DNA from: Pseudonocardia sp.
GTDB lineage: Bacteria > Actinomycetota > Actinomycetes > Mycobacteriales > Pseudonocardiaceae
Reading direction: 5' to 3'
DNA: 56,976 nt
NCBI GenBank assembly: GCA_026785945.1
Contig: JAJAZD010000008.1
Coordinates: 1 to 56,976 of the forward strand
Shown: positions 8,004-17,206 of the stretch, in pieces
Layout: every line of letters starts with the position of its first letter
Position numbering within the stretch: position 1 is the first letter of the stretch
Position numbers and translations under genes: made by a program
Notes under the pieces: generated by a model
Databases searched by the model: none
What the model was told of the DNA's origin: nothing
Seen by the model: only the letters and a program-made list of their open reading frames with translations

Positions 8004-9815
8004 GTGCGACAGCCCGTGCTGATGCGTGCTCCGCCGGCGCCCCGCCCGGTGGCTGCGCTCGTGCTCGTCCTCGTATCGCTGCTGGTGGCGTGCAGCAGCG
8101 AGCCGACGCCACCACCGCCCGCACCCGCCCCGACGCCACAGGCCGAGCCCACACGGCTCGTGGTGGGTGTCGGCGAACTCACTCCGGGGTTCAACCCGCA
8201 CCTGCTCGCCCACCTCGGGCCGGTGACCTCCGCGCTGTCGACCCTCGTGCTGCCCTCGGTGTTCCGGGTGGACGCCGCGGGCACGCCCCGGCTCGACACC
8301 ACCATCGCGACGAGCGCCGAGGTCGTGGCCACCGTGCCGTACACGGTGAGCTACGAGCTCAACCTCGAGGCCGCGTGGTCGACGAACGCCCCCATCGCCG
8401 CCGAGGACTTCGTCTACCTGTGGGAACGCATGCGCGGTGAGCCCGGCGTGGCCGACGCCGCCGGTTACCGGCTCATCACGGAGGTCCGTTCGCGGGCGGG
8501 CGGCAAGGCCGTGGACGTGGTGTTCGCGCAGGCCTACCCGGGGTGGCAGCGGCTGTTCTCCGACCTGCTGCCGGCCCACATCCTCAAGGACGCACCCGGT
8601 TCTTGGACCGGTGCGCTCACGGGCGGGTACCCGGCCTCGGGTGGCCCCTTCCGGATCGCGTCGGTCGACCGCGCCCGCGGTGAGGTGGTGCTCGCGCGCA
8701 ACGACCTCTACTGGGACACCCCGGCGGTGCTCGACACCCTCGCGCTGCGCCGCCTCGACGGCGCCGCGACGGCCGCCGGGTTGGCCTCGGGCGACGTGGA
8801 CATCGCGCTGCAGGAGGCCGATCAGGAGATCCGGACGTCCCTGGGCGGGCTCGTCCCGGTGCCACGCACGCAGCTCGCGCCCGAGCCGACGGTCACGCAG
8901 CTCGCCATGCGCGGCGACACCGGCCCGCTCCGTGACCCGCGCGTGCGCCAGGGGGTCGCGGCGCTCGTGGACCGGGAGGCGGTACGCGCCGCCGTCGCCC
9001 CGGAGGCGCTGCCCGCCGACGCGTTCGGGCTCGCGCCGTCGCAGGAGGGCTACGCGCCGACCGCCCCGGCCGCGGCGCCTGCACGTCCCGACCCCGTGGC
9101 CGCCGCCCAGCAGCTCGCGGCCGCCGGCTGGACACGTGACCTGGTCACGGGTCGGTGGGATGTCGGCGGCGCCCCCGCGCGGCTCGTCCTGGGCGCGGCC
9201 GCCGAGCGTCCCGAGGATCAGCGTGTCGCGCAGGTCGTCGCGTTGCAGCTCGACGTCGCCGGCATCGACGTCACGGTCGTCGCCCCGCCGGCGGTGGATC
9301 TGTTCGGGCTGCCGATCGTGCCCGCGACACCGCCGAGCGGATCCCCGACTCCCACTCCCACGTCTACGCCGGCCCCGACGACCTCCCCGACGACCTCCCC
9401 GACGGCGGGTGCGACCCCGACCACCGGACCGGCCGTGCCTCCCGGCTCGGTGCAGGTCGACCTGCTGGTCCTCCCGCGCACGGTCGGGGGCGACCCGGGC
9501 ACGGAGCTGGCCTCGGACTACGGCTGCCCGCAGCCGACGGCGCCGGTACCCGAGCCGCCGCGGCTGCCGGGTGGCTTCTGTTTCCCGACGCTGCAGCCCC
9601 TGCTCGACGAGCTGGTCTCCGCCGATCCGCGCCCGGGGACGACAGCGGCGGTGGAGCGTGTGCTCTGGCAGCAGCTGCCCGCGCTGCCGCTGTTCCAGCC
9701 GGTCACCCTCGTCATCAGCACGACCGACGCCGATGCGGGGACGGGGATCGGCCCCGGCCCGCTCACCACCGGGCCCGTGACGGGCGCGGAACGCTGGCGC
9801 GCTCCGACCGGGTGA
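8004..9815 (+). CDS. lpqW: LpqW-like lipoprotein of the ABC substrate-binding protein family
   Basis: 603 residues from GTG 8004, with GGAG six bases upstream; an ATG at 7959 is less likely. A signal peptide with lipobox LVACSS (about residue 30) is followed by a Pro-rich linker. The rest is a family 5 extracellular solute-binding fold (TYxVSYELN-like text, FVYLWERM, YPASGGPFRI). A Pro/Thr-rich insertion (SGSPTPTPTSTPAPTTSP) interrupts the C-lobe. Position directly after typA matches mycobacterial LpqW, which controls partition of mannolipids between PIM and LM/LAM rather than peptide import. No transporter genes are coupled to it, supporting that reading; a genuine binding-protein role cannot be excluded. 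Confidence 0.72.
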   Translation: MRQPVLMRAPPAPRPVAALVLVLVSLLVACSSEPTPPPPAPAPTPQAEPTRLVVGVGELTPGFNPHLLAHLGPVTSALSTLVLPSVFRVDAAGTPRLDTTIATSAEVVATVPYTVSYELNLEAAWSTNAPIAAEDFVYLWERMRGEPGVADAAGYRLITEVRSRAGGKAVDVVFAQAYPGWQRLFSDLLPAHILKDAPGSWTGALTGGYPASGGPFRIASVDRARGEVVLARNDLYWDTPAVLDTLALRRLDGAATAAGLASGDVDIALQEADQEIRTSLGGLVPVPRTQLAPEPTVTQLAMRGDTGPLRDPRVRQGVAALVDREAVRAAVAPEALPADAFGLAPSQEGYAPTAPAAAPARPDPVAAAQQLAAAGWTRDLVTGRWDVGGAPARLVLGAAAERPEDQRVAQVVALQLDVAGIDVTVVAPPAVDLFGLPIVPATPPSGSPTPTPTSTPAPTTSPTTSPTAGATPTTGPAVPPGSVQVDLLVLPRTVGGDPGTELASDYGCPQPTAPVPEPPRLPGGFCFPTLQPLLDELVSADPRPGTTAAVERVLWQQLPALPLFQPVTLVISTTDADAGTGIGPGPLTTGPVTGAERWRAPTG

Positions 9816-9833
9816 CGTGGCCACCGCGTCGCC

Positions 9834-9852
9834 TATAGTTACTGACAGGTAA
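9834..9852 (+). promoter_or_regulatory. Candidate -10 element with overlapping palindrome
   Basis: TATAGT at 9834-9839 is a good -10 hexamer ahead of the peptide-binding protein gene. It overlaps the palindrome TTAC-TGACAG-GTAA at 9839-9852, which could be an operator for a TetR- or GntR-type repressor. The -35 (GTGACG at 9812) is weak. This is inference from motif shape only. Confidence 0.35.
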
Positions 9853-10047
9853 TCAACTCGTGGCACTGCGTTCAGCTCCGATCACCCTTTGGTCACGATC
9901 GGAGATGTCCCGGTGACGTGGGTGGTGACCCTTCCTACGGTGCCGGAAGTCGATGCGCCCGGTCCCACCCACATGGGCGGCGCTCATCGCGTCAGGGGAC
10001 AAGGGCGTCCGACCGGGACCGTCCAGCAGAGAGAGGTCAGGAAGCCG

Positions 10048-11757
10048 ATGACGAGATCGAAGGCAGGTCTCACCGCCGTCGCCATGACGGCAGTGGTGGG
10101 CCTGGTGCTCACGGGGTGCGCCCAGCAGAGCAACCAGGGGGTGCCGGGCGGGGACGCCGCGGCCCAGCCGGCGGTCGGCTTCCCGGAGACCGAGGACTTC
10201 CCGGAGACGCCGGGCAAGCCGGGTGGCGTGTTCCGGCTCGGTATCTCCGAGCCCACCGCGATCGACCCGTTCAACGCGCAGGAGTCGGAGGGGATCGGCG
10301 TCACGGAGGCCCTCTTCACCGGTCTCGTGCAGGTCGAGCCCGACGGCACGGTCGTCCCGGGTGCGGCCACCGACTGGTTGGCCAACGCCGACTGCAGCGT
10401 GTGGACGTTCAACCTGGCGCAGGGTGCCACCTTCCACAACGGTGAGCCCGTCGACGCCGCGTCGTTCAAGCGGGGATGGGAGCGCGCCGCGGCGCCGGAG
10501 TCCGGCTCCGAGGTCTCTTACCACCTCGACGTGATCCAGGGCTACACCGAGTACCAGGCCGGTACCGCCACGGAGATCACCGGCGTCAACGCGACCAACC
10601 CCGCGCAGATCGTCGTCACGCTCGCCAAGCCCGACTGCGAGTACGAGCTCCGCACGAACCACCCGGTCTACAGCCCGGTTCCCACGGTCGTCGGTGCCAC
10701 CACCGACACCGCCTACACCGACGCGCCGATCGGCAACGGCCCGTTCAAGCTGGACGGTCCGTGGCAGCACGACACCGGCATCAAGCTGGCCCGCTTCGAC
10801 GAGTACAGCCTCGGTGAGCCCGCCTACCTCGACGGCGCCGAGTTCACGATCCTGCCCTCGGCGAACGCCGCGCAGCTCGAGTACGACGGCTTCGTCAACG
10901 GCCAGTTCGACTGGGCCCGGATGCCTCCGACCCTGCTCAAGCTCGCCCGGGAGACCTACGAGCCCCAGGGCAAGTGGCTCTCGAAGATCGCCAACGGCAT
11001 GAACTACCTGACCGTCGCAGGGACGAAGGCCCCGATGGACAGCGCGGACGCCCGCAAGGCGGTCTCGCTGGCCATCGACCGCAACGCGATCGTGCAGGGT
11101 GTCCTGCAGGGCAGCACCACGCCGGCATCGAGCCTGGTGCCGTCACTGTTCCCGGACGCCTACCAGAAGGACGTGTGCGGCGCCTGCCGCTACGACGTGG
11201 AGGAGGCCAAGCGCCTCGCCGCCTCGGCCGGCCTCGTTCCCGGCACCGAGCTGAGCTTCCAGTTCAACACCGGTGGCGGCCACGAGGAGTGGACCGCGGC
11301 GGTGCGCCAGCAGCTCGAGACCAACCTCGGCCTGAAGGTGTCCTACACCGGTCTTCCCTTCACCGACCTGCTCAACAACGAGGGTGCACCCGAGGCCACC
11401 GGGATCTTCCGGTCGGCGTGGGGTGCGGACTACCCGACGCCCGGCAACTTCCTCATCCCGCTGCTGGCGACGTCGTCGATCGGGGCCACCCCGACCGAGC
11501 CGGTCACCGGCAACAACTACGGGCGCTACTCCAACCCGGAGTTCGACGAGCTCGTGCTCAAGGCCAGTGCGAGCCAGGACGAGGCCGAGCGCAACGAACT
11601 GTGGAAGCAGGCCGAGAAGATCGCCATCGGTGACGACCAGGCCCTGATCCCGCTCTGGGTGCGCCAGCAGTTCCGGCTCGTCGCGACCGACAAGTTCGCG
11701 AACACGAACATGAACTTCAATGAGAACCCGACCCTGGAGACCATCACGCTCAAGTGA
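10048..11757 (+). CDS. Oligopeptide/dipeptide ABC transporter substrate-binding lipoprotein
   Basis: 569 residues starting at ATG 10048 after AGGAAG; upstream in-frame ATGs are less likely because the signal peptide begins here (MTRSKAGLTAVAMTAVVG). Lipobox LTGCAQ gives Cys at about 26. The body is an OppA/DppA family 5 fold (PNDPFNA-like AIDPFNAQESEG, FHNGEPVDAASFKRGWERA, GNGPFKLDG). It is first in a five-part ABC system (binding protein, two permeases, fused ATPases) and captures peptides outside the membrane. In Streptomyces the bldK peptide importer lies in a comparable typA/mshB neighbourhood. Confidence 0.93.
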   Translation: MTRSKAGLTAVAMTAVVGLVLTGCAQQSNQGVPGGDAAAQPAVGFPETEDFPETPGKPGGVFRLGISEPTAIDPFNAQESEGIGVTEALFTGLVQVEPDGTVVPGAATDWLANADCSVWTFNLAQGATFHNGEPVDAASFKRGWERAAAPESGSEVSYHLDVIQGYTEYQAGTATEITGVNATNPAQIVVTLAKPDCEYELRTNHPVYSPVPTVVGATTDTAYTDAPIGNGPFKLDGPWQHDTGIKLARFDEYSLGEPAYLDGAEFTILPSANAAQLEYDGFVNGQFDWARMPPTLLKLARETYEPQGKWLSKIANGMNYLTVAGTKAPMDSADARKAVSLAIDRNAIVQGVLQGSTTPASSLVPSLFPDAYQKDVCGACRYDVEEAKRLAASAGLVPGTELSFQFNTGGGHEEWTAAVRQQLETNLGLKVSYTGLPFTDLLNNEGAPEATGIFRSAWGADYPTPGNFLIPLLATSSIGATPTEPVTGNNYGRYSNPEFDELVLKASASQDEAERNELWKQAEKIAIGDDQALIPLWVRQQFRLVATDKFANTNMNFNENPTLETITLK

Positions 11758-11784
11758 TGTCCGTCAGGTGACGTACTAGTGCCG

Positions 11785-11820
11785 CAGCCGGCGGACCCCG
11801 CACACTGGGGCCGCCGGCTG
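11785..11820 (+). terminator. Strong hairpin between binding protein and permease genes
   Basis: CAGCCGGCGG (11785-11794) pairs with CCGCCGGCTG (11811-11820), and an inner CCCC/GGGG pair shortens the loop to seven bases. There is no T-tract. Its place after the binding-protein gene fits an attenuator or 3'-end stabiliser that raises binding-protein mRNA over permease mRNA. Confidence 0.65.
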
Positions 11821-11847
11821 TCGGTCATGTCGGAGGAATGAGTTCTC

Positions 11848-12780
11848 ATGGGAAAGTTCATCCTGCGGCGGGCCGCGCAGGCACTTCTGGTGATCATCGG
11901 CGCCACCCTGCTCGTCTTCCTCGCCAACTTCGCGTTCGGCGACCCCTTCGGCAGCACCGGTGACCGCCAGGTGCCCCCCGCCATCGCCGCGGCGAACCGC
12001 GCCGCGTTCGGGCTCGACCAGCCCTTGCCCCTGCAGTACCTGACCTACATGGGCAACCTGTTCACCGGTGACCTCGGCGTGGACTACAACCAGAACCGCC
12101 CGGTGATCGAGCTGCTGATCGAGACCGTGCCCAACACGGCGCGCCTCGCCCTGGTCGCGATCGTCATCGACATCTTCATCGGTGTGACGGCCGGCATCAT
12201 CGCGGCGGTCAAGCGCTACTCCTTCGCCGACGTGCTGGTCACCGTGGTCTCGACCCTCGCGATCGGGATCCCGACGTTCGTCATCGGCTTCGTGCTGGTG
12301 GCCACGCTGTCCGGGGTCGGGCCGTTCCCGACGGTGCCACGCAGCTTCACCGTGGAAGTTCCCTGGTACACCGAGGTGTTGCTACCCGCGTTCGCGCTCG
12401 CGATCGTCGACGCGGCGTTCGTGGCGAGGCTGATGCGTGGCTCCATGCTCGAGGTCCTGCGATCGGACTACATCCGTACCGCCCGCGCCAAGGGGCTGTC
12501 GGAGCGCAAGGTGATCGGTAAGCACGCGCTGCGCAACTCCATGATCCCGGTGATCACCTACATCGGCGTCTCGCTGGGTGGCCTGCTCGGCGGCGCGATC
12601 ATCACCGAGGGCATCTTCCAGTACCCGGGTGTCGGCTACCTCCTGTTCCGGGCCATCGGCGGCAACAACGCGCCGGTGATCACAGCCGTCGTCATCTTCT
12701 CGGTGCTGGCCATCGTGGTGCTGAGCCTGATCGTCGACATCCTCTACGCCTACCTGGATCCCCGGATCCGTCTGAGCTGA
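11848..12780 (+). CDS. dppB: Peptide ABC transporter permease (OppB/DppB type)
   Basis: 310 residues with about six membrane segments. GKFILRRAAQALLVIIGATL is the typical OppB N-terminus. The EAA-like cytoplasmic loop YIRTARAKGLSERKVIGKHA couples to the ATPase, and the C-terminus ends VDILYAYLDPRIR, a family hallmark. GGAGGA at 11831 is somewhat distant from the ATG (11848), but no nearer in-frame start exists. It forms the membrane channel with the downstream DppC-type permease. Confidence 0.95.
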   Translation: MGKFILRRAAQALLVIIGATLLVFLANFAFGDPFGSTGDRQVPPAIAAANRAAFGLDQPLPLQYLTYMGNLFTGDLGVDYNQNRPVIELLIETVPNTARLALVAIVIDIFIGVTAGIIAAVKRYSFADVLVTVVSTLAIGIPTFVIGFVLVATLSGVGPFPTVPRSFTVEVPWYTEVLLPAFALAIVDAAFVARLMRGSMLEVLRSDYIRTARAKGLSERKVIGKHALRNSMIPVITYIGVSLGGLLGGAIITEGIFQYPGVGYLLFRAIGGNNAPVITAVVIFSVLAIVVLSLIVDILYAYLDPRIRLS

Positions 12781-12829
12781 TCCAGCCACTCGCAACCCGG
12801 CCGACCCGACGAAACCGAGGCGACCCCTC

Positions 12830-13801
12830 TTGACCACCCTCCCACCGCCCACCGGCGGCGCTCCCACGGAGACAACCGACGTGGTCGGCCCGACCCGCTC
12901 ACCGGCCTCCCCGCCCACGGCGGCCGTGCCTGCGAAGAGCAGGCGCCCCACCGGCCAGTTCCGCGACGTCTGGCGCCGGTACCGCCGCAACAAGCTCGCG
13001 CTGATCGGGCTCGGCATCGTCGGGCTGCTGGTCTTCCTGGCGATCTTCGAACCGTTTCTCACCCCGTACAGCCCGTTCGAGCAGAACCTGCTCAACACCA
13101 CCGCGCCCCCCGGCAACGGGCACGTGTTCGGCACCGACGTGCTCGGCCGCGACATGCTCTCGGCGGTCATCTACGGCGCGAAGCTCGCCGTGATCGTCGG
13201 CGTGGTCACCGTGCTGGCGTCCTTGCTCGTCGGGGTGACGCTCGGTGCGATCGCGGGCTTCGCCGGCGGCGCCACCGACGCCGTCATCGCCAGGGTCACC
13301 GACACGTTCCTGGCGTTCCCGCTGCTCATCGGGGCCATCCTGATCGTCCGCACGTTCGGGGCCGGGATCCTCCCGGTGATCGTGGCGCTGGCCATATTCG
13401 GCTGGACGACCGCGGCACGGCTGATGCGCGGGCAGACCCTCGCGTTGCGCGAGAACGAGTACGTCGAGGCTGCGCGCTCCATCGGCGCCACCAACAGTCG
13501 CATCCTCACCCGACACATACTGCCGAACGCGATCGCTCCTGTCCTGGTGTATTCGTTCACCAGCATCGGGGTCGTGGTCGTCGCGATGGCGTCGCTGTCC
13601 TACCTCGGTGTCGGCGTCCCGGCCGACATCCCCGAATGGGGTCGCATGATCTCCCAGGCCAACGCGTTCCTGCGGGTGCCCGGCAAGTCGCACCTGTGGG
13701 TGTTCCCGTCGCTCGCCATCGTGCTCACGACGCTGGGCTTCGCGTTCGTCGCCGACGGCCTGCGCGACGCACTGGACCCCAAGCTGCGCGGGAGGGACTG
13801 A
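12830..13801 (+). CDS. dppC: Peptide ABC transporter permease (OppC/DppC type)
   Basis: 323 residues from a TTG start at 12830. A Pro-rich cytoplasmic N-terminus precedes the family segment FRDVWRRYRRNKLALIGLGI. There are about six TM helices, the conserved HVFGTDVLGRDMLS periplasmic stretch, and the EAA loop EYVEAARSIGATNSRILTRH. It lies 49 bp after dppB, and its stop is one base from the ATPase gene start, so the operon is continuous. Confidence 0.95.
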   Translation: MTTLPPPTGGAPTETTDVVGPTRSPASPPTAAVPAKSRRPTGQFRDVWRRYRRNKLALIGLGIVGLLVFLAIFEPFLTPYSPFEQNLLNTTAPPGNGHVFGTDVLGRDMLSAVIYGAKLAVIVGVVTVLASLLVGVTLGAIAGFAGGATDAVIARVTDTFLAFPLLIGAILIVRTFGAGILPVIVALAIFGWTTAARLMRGQTLALRENEYVEAARSIGATNSRILTRHILPNAIAPVLVYSFTSIGVVVVAMASLSYLGVGVPADIPEWGRMISQANAFLRVPGKSHLWVFPSLAIVLTTLGFAFVADGLRDALDPKLRGRD

Positions 13802-13802
13802 G

Positions 13803-15929
13803 ATGACCGACATGACCAAGACCCGCACCGTCGGGCAGGAGGACGTCCTGCGCGCGACGAACGGCGACCGAGGCGCGCCACTGCTCGAGGTCAGGGACCT
13901 CCGGGTGCACTTCGAGACCGGCGGCGGCATCGTCAAGGCCGTCGACGGCGTCAGCTGGCAGGTGCGCGAGGGCGAGACGCTCGCGATCGTCGGGGAGTCC
14001 GGGTCGGGCAAGTCCGTCTCGGCGATGACGATCCTGGGCCTGGTGCCCAGCCCGCCCGCGGTGTTCCCGACCGGGCAGGTGCTGCTGCGCGGGAAGTCGC
14101 TGCTGGAGATGTCGGAGAAGCAGCAGCGCAAGCTGCGCGGCAACGAGATCGCGATGATCTTCCAGGATCCGCTCACGGCGCTGAACCCGGTGTTCAAGGT
14201 GGGCGACCAGATCGCCGAGATGGTCCGCAGCCACCAGAGCGTGGGCCGGGCCGCGGCGAACAAGAAGGCCGTGGACCTGCTCGGCGAGGTCGGGATCCCC
14301 AACCCGCGCGCACGGGCGCTGCAGTACCCCCACGAGTACTCCGGCGGGATGCGGCAGCGCGCGATGATCGCGATGGCGCTGGCCAACGACCCGCAGGTGC
14401 TGCTCGCCGACGAGCCCACCACCGCGCTCGACGTCACGGTGCAGGCGCAGATCATGCAGCTGCTCGTGGACCTGCAGGAGAGCCGCAACACCGCGATCGT
14501 GCTCATCACCCACGACCTCGGCCTGGTCGCCAGCCACGCGGACCGCATCGCCGTGATGTACGCGGGCCGGATCGTGGAGACCGGCACGACGACGCAGATC
14601 TTCAGCTCCCCGCGTCACGCCTACACCTACGGCCTGCTCTCGTCGCTGGCGCGCATGGACCACGCGCGTCCGGAACGGCTGGAGCCGATCCAGGGCCAGC
14701 CGCCGAGCCTGTCGAACGTGCCGTCCGGGTGTGCGTTCCACCCGAGATGCGCGTTCGTGACCGAGGAGTGCCGGACCGATGTCCCGCAGCTGATCCCGCT
14801 CACGGTCGGCTCGGACCACCAGCACGCCTGCGTCCACCCGGACCGCGTCGCCGAGGCGCACGCGACGCCACGCCCGCCCGCGCTGAAGGCGGTCACGCCG
14901 GCGCACGTCGACGTGCCGCCGGTCGTCGAGGTGGCACGGCTGGTCAAGCACTTCCCGATCAAGTCGGGGGTCTTCATCCGGCGCACGGTCGGGGCGGTGC
15001 AGGCCGTCGACGGGATCGACCTCGACATCGAGCCGGGGACGACACTGTCGCTGGTCGGCGAGTCGGGCTGTGGCAAGTCGACGGCGGCGCGGGCGATCCT
15101 GCGGCTGCACGAGCCGACGTCGGGCACGGTCCGCCTGGGCGAGCACGACGTCACCGCGCTCAAGCCCGCCGAGCTGCGCAAGGCTCGCGAGGACATGCAG
15201 ATCGTCTTCCAGGACCCCTACGCCTCGCTCAACCCGCGCATGACGATCCGGCAGATCCTGTCGGAGAAGTACGAGCTGCTCGGGGGCGGGAAGCTCACCG
15301 ACACCACGATCTCCGACCTGCTCGACACGGTCGGGCTCTCGGCCGAGTACGCCGACCGCTACCCGCACGAGTTCTCCGGCGGGCAGCGCCAGCGCGTCGG
15401 GATCGCGCGGGCGATCGCGCTCAACCCGAAGTTCGTGGTGCTCGACGAGCCGGTGTCGGCTCTCGACGTCTCCATCCAGGCCCAGATCCTCAACCTGCTG
15501 GAGAAGCTGCAGGCCGACTTCGGGCTGACGTACCTGTTCATCGCCCACGACCTGTCGGTGGTGCGCCACATCTCCGACCGCGTCGCGGTGATGTACCTGG
15601 GCCGGATCGTGGAGCTCGCTGATCGCGACGACCTCTTCGAGCGGCCGCAGCACCCCTACACCCAAGCGCTGATCTCGGCCGTCCCGATTCCCGACCCCGA
15701 GGTCGAGCGTGTCCGTGAGCGCATCGTGCTCACCGGTGACGTGCCCAACCCGGCCAACCCGCCGTCGGGCTGCCGGTTCCGCACCCGCTGCTGGAAGCAC
15801 CTGGAACTGTCCGAGCCGGACAAGCGCAGGTGCATCGACATCGAGCCGACGCTGGACGTCACCCGCGAGTCGAGGCGGCACACGGTCGCGTGCCACTTCG
15901 CGGGGGAACGGCAGGTCCTGCGTGGCTGA
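13803..15929 (+). CDS. dppD: Fused dipeptide ABC transporter ATPase (DppD-DppF)
   Basis: 708 residues containing two full ABC domains. The first has Walker A GESGSGKS, signature SGGMRQR and Walker B LLADEPTTALD, ending in an oligo_HPY cysteine module (SGCAFHPRCAF). The second has GESGCGKS, SGGQRQR and VVLDEPVSALD, ending in SGCRFRTRCW. Separate DppD and DppF proteins are the usual arrangement, so this is a gene fusion giving a fixed heterodimer-like ATPase. It powers the two permeases just upstream. The 3' end carries a 16-bp tandem duplication shared with the next gene. Confidence 0.96.
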   Translation: MTDMTKTRTVGQEDVLRATNGDRGAPLLEVRDLRVHFETGGGIVKAVDGVSWQVREGETLAIVGESGSGKSVSAMTILGLVPSPPAVFPTGQVLLRGKSLLEMSEKQQRKLRGNEIAMIFQDPLTALNPVFKVGDQIAEMVRSHQSVGRAAANKKAVDLLGEVGIPNPRARALQYPHEYSGGMRQRAMIAMALANDPQVLLADEPTTALDVTVQAQIMQLLVDLQESRNTAIVLITHDLGLVASHADRIAVMYAGRIVETGTTTQIFSSPRHAYTYGLLSSLARMDHARPERLEPIQGQPPSLSNVPSGCAFHPRCAFVTEECRTDVPQLIPLTVGSDHQHACVHPDRVAEAHATPRPPALKAVTPAHVDVPPVVEVARLVKHFPIKSGVFIRRTVGAVQAVDGIDLDIEPGTTLSLVGESGCGKSTAARAILRLHEPTSGTVRLGEHDVTALKPAELRKAREDMQIVFQDPYASLNPRMTIRQILSEKYELLGGGKLTDTTISDLLDTVGLSAEYADRYPHEFSGGQRQRVGIARAIALNPKFVVLDEPVSALDVSIQAQILNLLEKLQADFGLTYLFIAHDLSVVRHISDRVAVMYLGRIVELADRDDLFERPQHPYTQALISAVPIPDPEVERVRERIVLTGDVPNPANPPSGCRFRTRCWKHLELSEPDKRRCIDIEPTLDVTRESRRHTVACHFAGERQVLRG

Positions 15930-15950
15930 GGTCCTGCGTGGCTGAGGTCC
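15913..15950 (+). repeat. 16-bp tandem duplication across a gene junction
   Basis: The 16-mer AGGTCCTGCGTGGCTG occurs perfectly at 15913-15928 and 15929-15944, followed by AGGTCC. It contains both the stop region of the ATPase gene and the GTG start (15938) of the following VOC gene. Without one copy, the GTG would overlap the ATPase stop. Confidence 0.95.
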
Positions 15951-16351
15951 CGGTCGGGGCCCTGCACCACGTCGAACTGTGGGTGCCGGACCTCGACCGG
16001 GCCGTCGCGGAGTGGGGCTGGCTGCTCGCCGCGCTGGGGTACGGCGTCCACCAGCGGTGGGAGGCCGGGCGCAGTTGGCGGCTCGGGCCCACCTACCTGG
16101 TGGTCGAGCGCTCGCCCGCGCTCATCGGCGACGTGCACGAGCGGCGCCGGCCCGGGCTCAACCACCTCGCGTTCCACGGCGGCGAGCGCACCGCCGTCGA
16201 CGCGCTCGTGGCGGCGTGCCCCGACCACGGATGGCGGCCGATGTTCGCCGACCGCCACCCGTGGGCCGGTGGCCCCGATCACTACGCCGGCTACCTGGAG
16301 AACTCCGACGGCTTCGAGGTGGAGCTCGTCGCCACCCCGCAGCGGACCTAG
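15938..16351 (+). CDS. VOC (glyoxalase/bleomycin-resistance) family protein
   Basis: 137 residues from GTG 15938 (VAEVPVGALHHVELWVPDLD). There are two betaalphabetabetabeta halves: metal-type H in HHVELWV near the start, H in LNHLAFHG in the middle and a C-terminal Glu in GFEVELVA. This fits a metal-binding vicinal-oxygen-chelate enzyme, substrate unknown. It starts 8 bp after the ATPase stop and ends 9 bp before mshB, so it may be co-transcribed with both. Related VOC proteins often sit beside mshB. Confidence 0.85.
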   Translation: MAEVPVGALHHVELWVPDLDRAVAEWGWLLAALGYGVHQRWEAGRSWRLGPTYLVVERSPALIGDVHERRRPGLNHLAFHGGERTAVDALVAACPDHGWRPMFADRHPWAGGPDHYAGYLENSDGFEVELVATPQRT

Positions 16352-16360
16352 GCTGGCGCG

Positions 16361-17206
16361 GTGCCCCGCAGGTTGCTCCTCGTCCACGCCCATCCCGACG
16401 ACGAGACGCTCACGACCGGCGGCACCATCGCGCATCACGCGGCGCGGCCGGACACGCGGGTCACGCTCGTGACCTGCACCCTCGGCGAGCAGGGAGAGAT
16501 CATCCCGCCGGCGCTGGCGGGCCTCGCGGCCGACCGGGCCGACCAGCTCGGCGGCTACCGCATCGGTGAGCTCGCGGGGGCGTGCGCGGCGCTGGGCCTG
16601 TCCGACCACCGGTTCCTCGGCGGGGCCGGGCGCTGGCGCGACTCCGGGATGGCCCTGGCCGGGCACGGTGTGCGGGCGGCGACGCCGGAGCACCTGCACC
16701 CGAGGGCGTTCGCGCGGCCGCAGGATTTCGACGCCCAGGTCGATGCGCTGGTCGAGGTGATGGAGGAGACCCGACCCCAGGTCGTCGTGACCTACGGCGC
16801 CGACGGGGGCTACGGCCATCCCGATCATGTGCGTGCCCACGAGATCACCGTTGCCGCCGTGGCGCGGCGCCCGGCACGGGTGTTCTACACCGTCGTCGGA
16901 CGCTCGACGCTCGACGCCGGCATCGCCGCCCTGGACCGGCGGGCGCCGTTCCGCATCCCCGCTCCCGACGAGCTGCCCGGCGTGCCCGATGCGACGATCA
17001 CCACCCGGCTCGACGTCAGCGCCCACCGTGACGTCCGCATCGCCGCGATGGCGGCCCACGCCACCCAGATCGCGCTGTGGTCCCGGTCGGGCAACCTCGC
17101 TCTCGCCATGAGTAATCTGGTGGCGCAGCCCCTGCTCGACGTCGAGGAGTACACGGCGACCGACGGGGTCGCGCGGGCCGACCTGTTCGCGGGGGTGGCG
17201 CCATGA
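16361..17206 (+). CDS. mshB: Mycothiol deacetylase MshB (PIG-L family)
   Basis: 281 residues from a GTG start; the mycobacterial enzyme is about 300. The zinc site is clear: AHPDDE at 10-15 (H11, D14) and GHPDH at 152-156. It hydrolyses N-acetylglucosaminyl-inositol to GlcN-inositol in mycothiol biosynthesis, the actinobacterial thiol buffer. The paralogue Mca shares the motif, but the adjacent DUF6113-like membrane gene (ATGA overlap), as after mycobacterial mshB, favours MshB. Confidence 0.9.
   Translation: MPRRLLLVHAHPDDETLTTGGTIAHHAARPDTRVTLVTCTLGEQGEIIPPALAGLAADRADQLGGYRIGELAGACAALGLSDHRFLGGAGRWRDSGMALAGHGVRAATPEHLHPRAFARPQDFDAQVDALVEVMEETRPQVVVTYGADGGYGHPDHVRAHEITVAAVARRPARVFYTVVGRSTLDAGIAALDRRAPFRIPAPDELPGVPDATITTRLDVSAHRDVRIAAMAAHATQIALWSRSGNLALAMSNLVAQPLLDVEEYTATDGVARADLFAGVAP

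Noticed and set aside
13725-15896. 723-codon minus-strand frame opposite dppDF
   Set aside because: Pure mirror of the ATPase codon pattern; no motifs.
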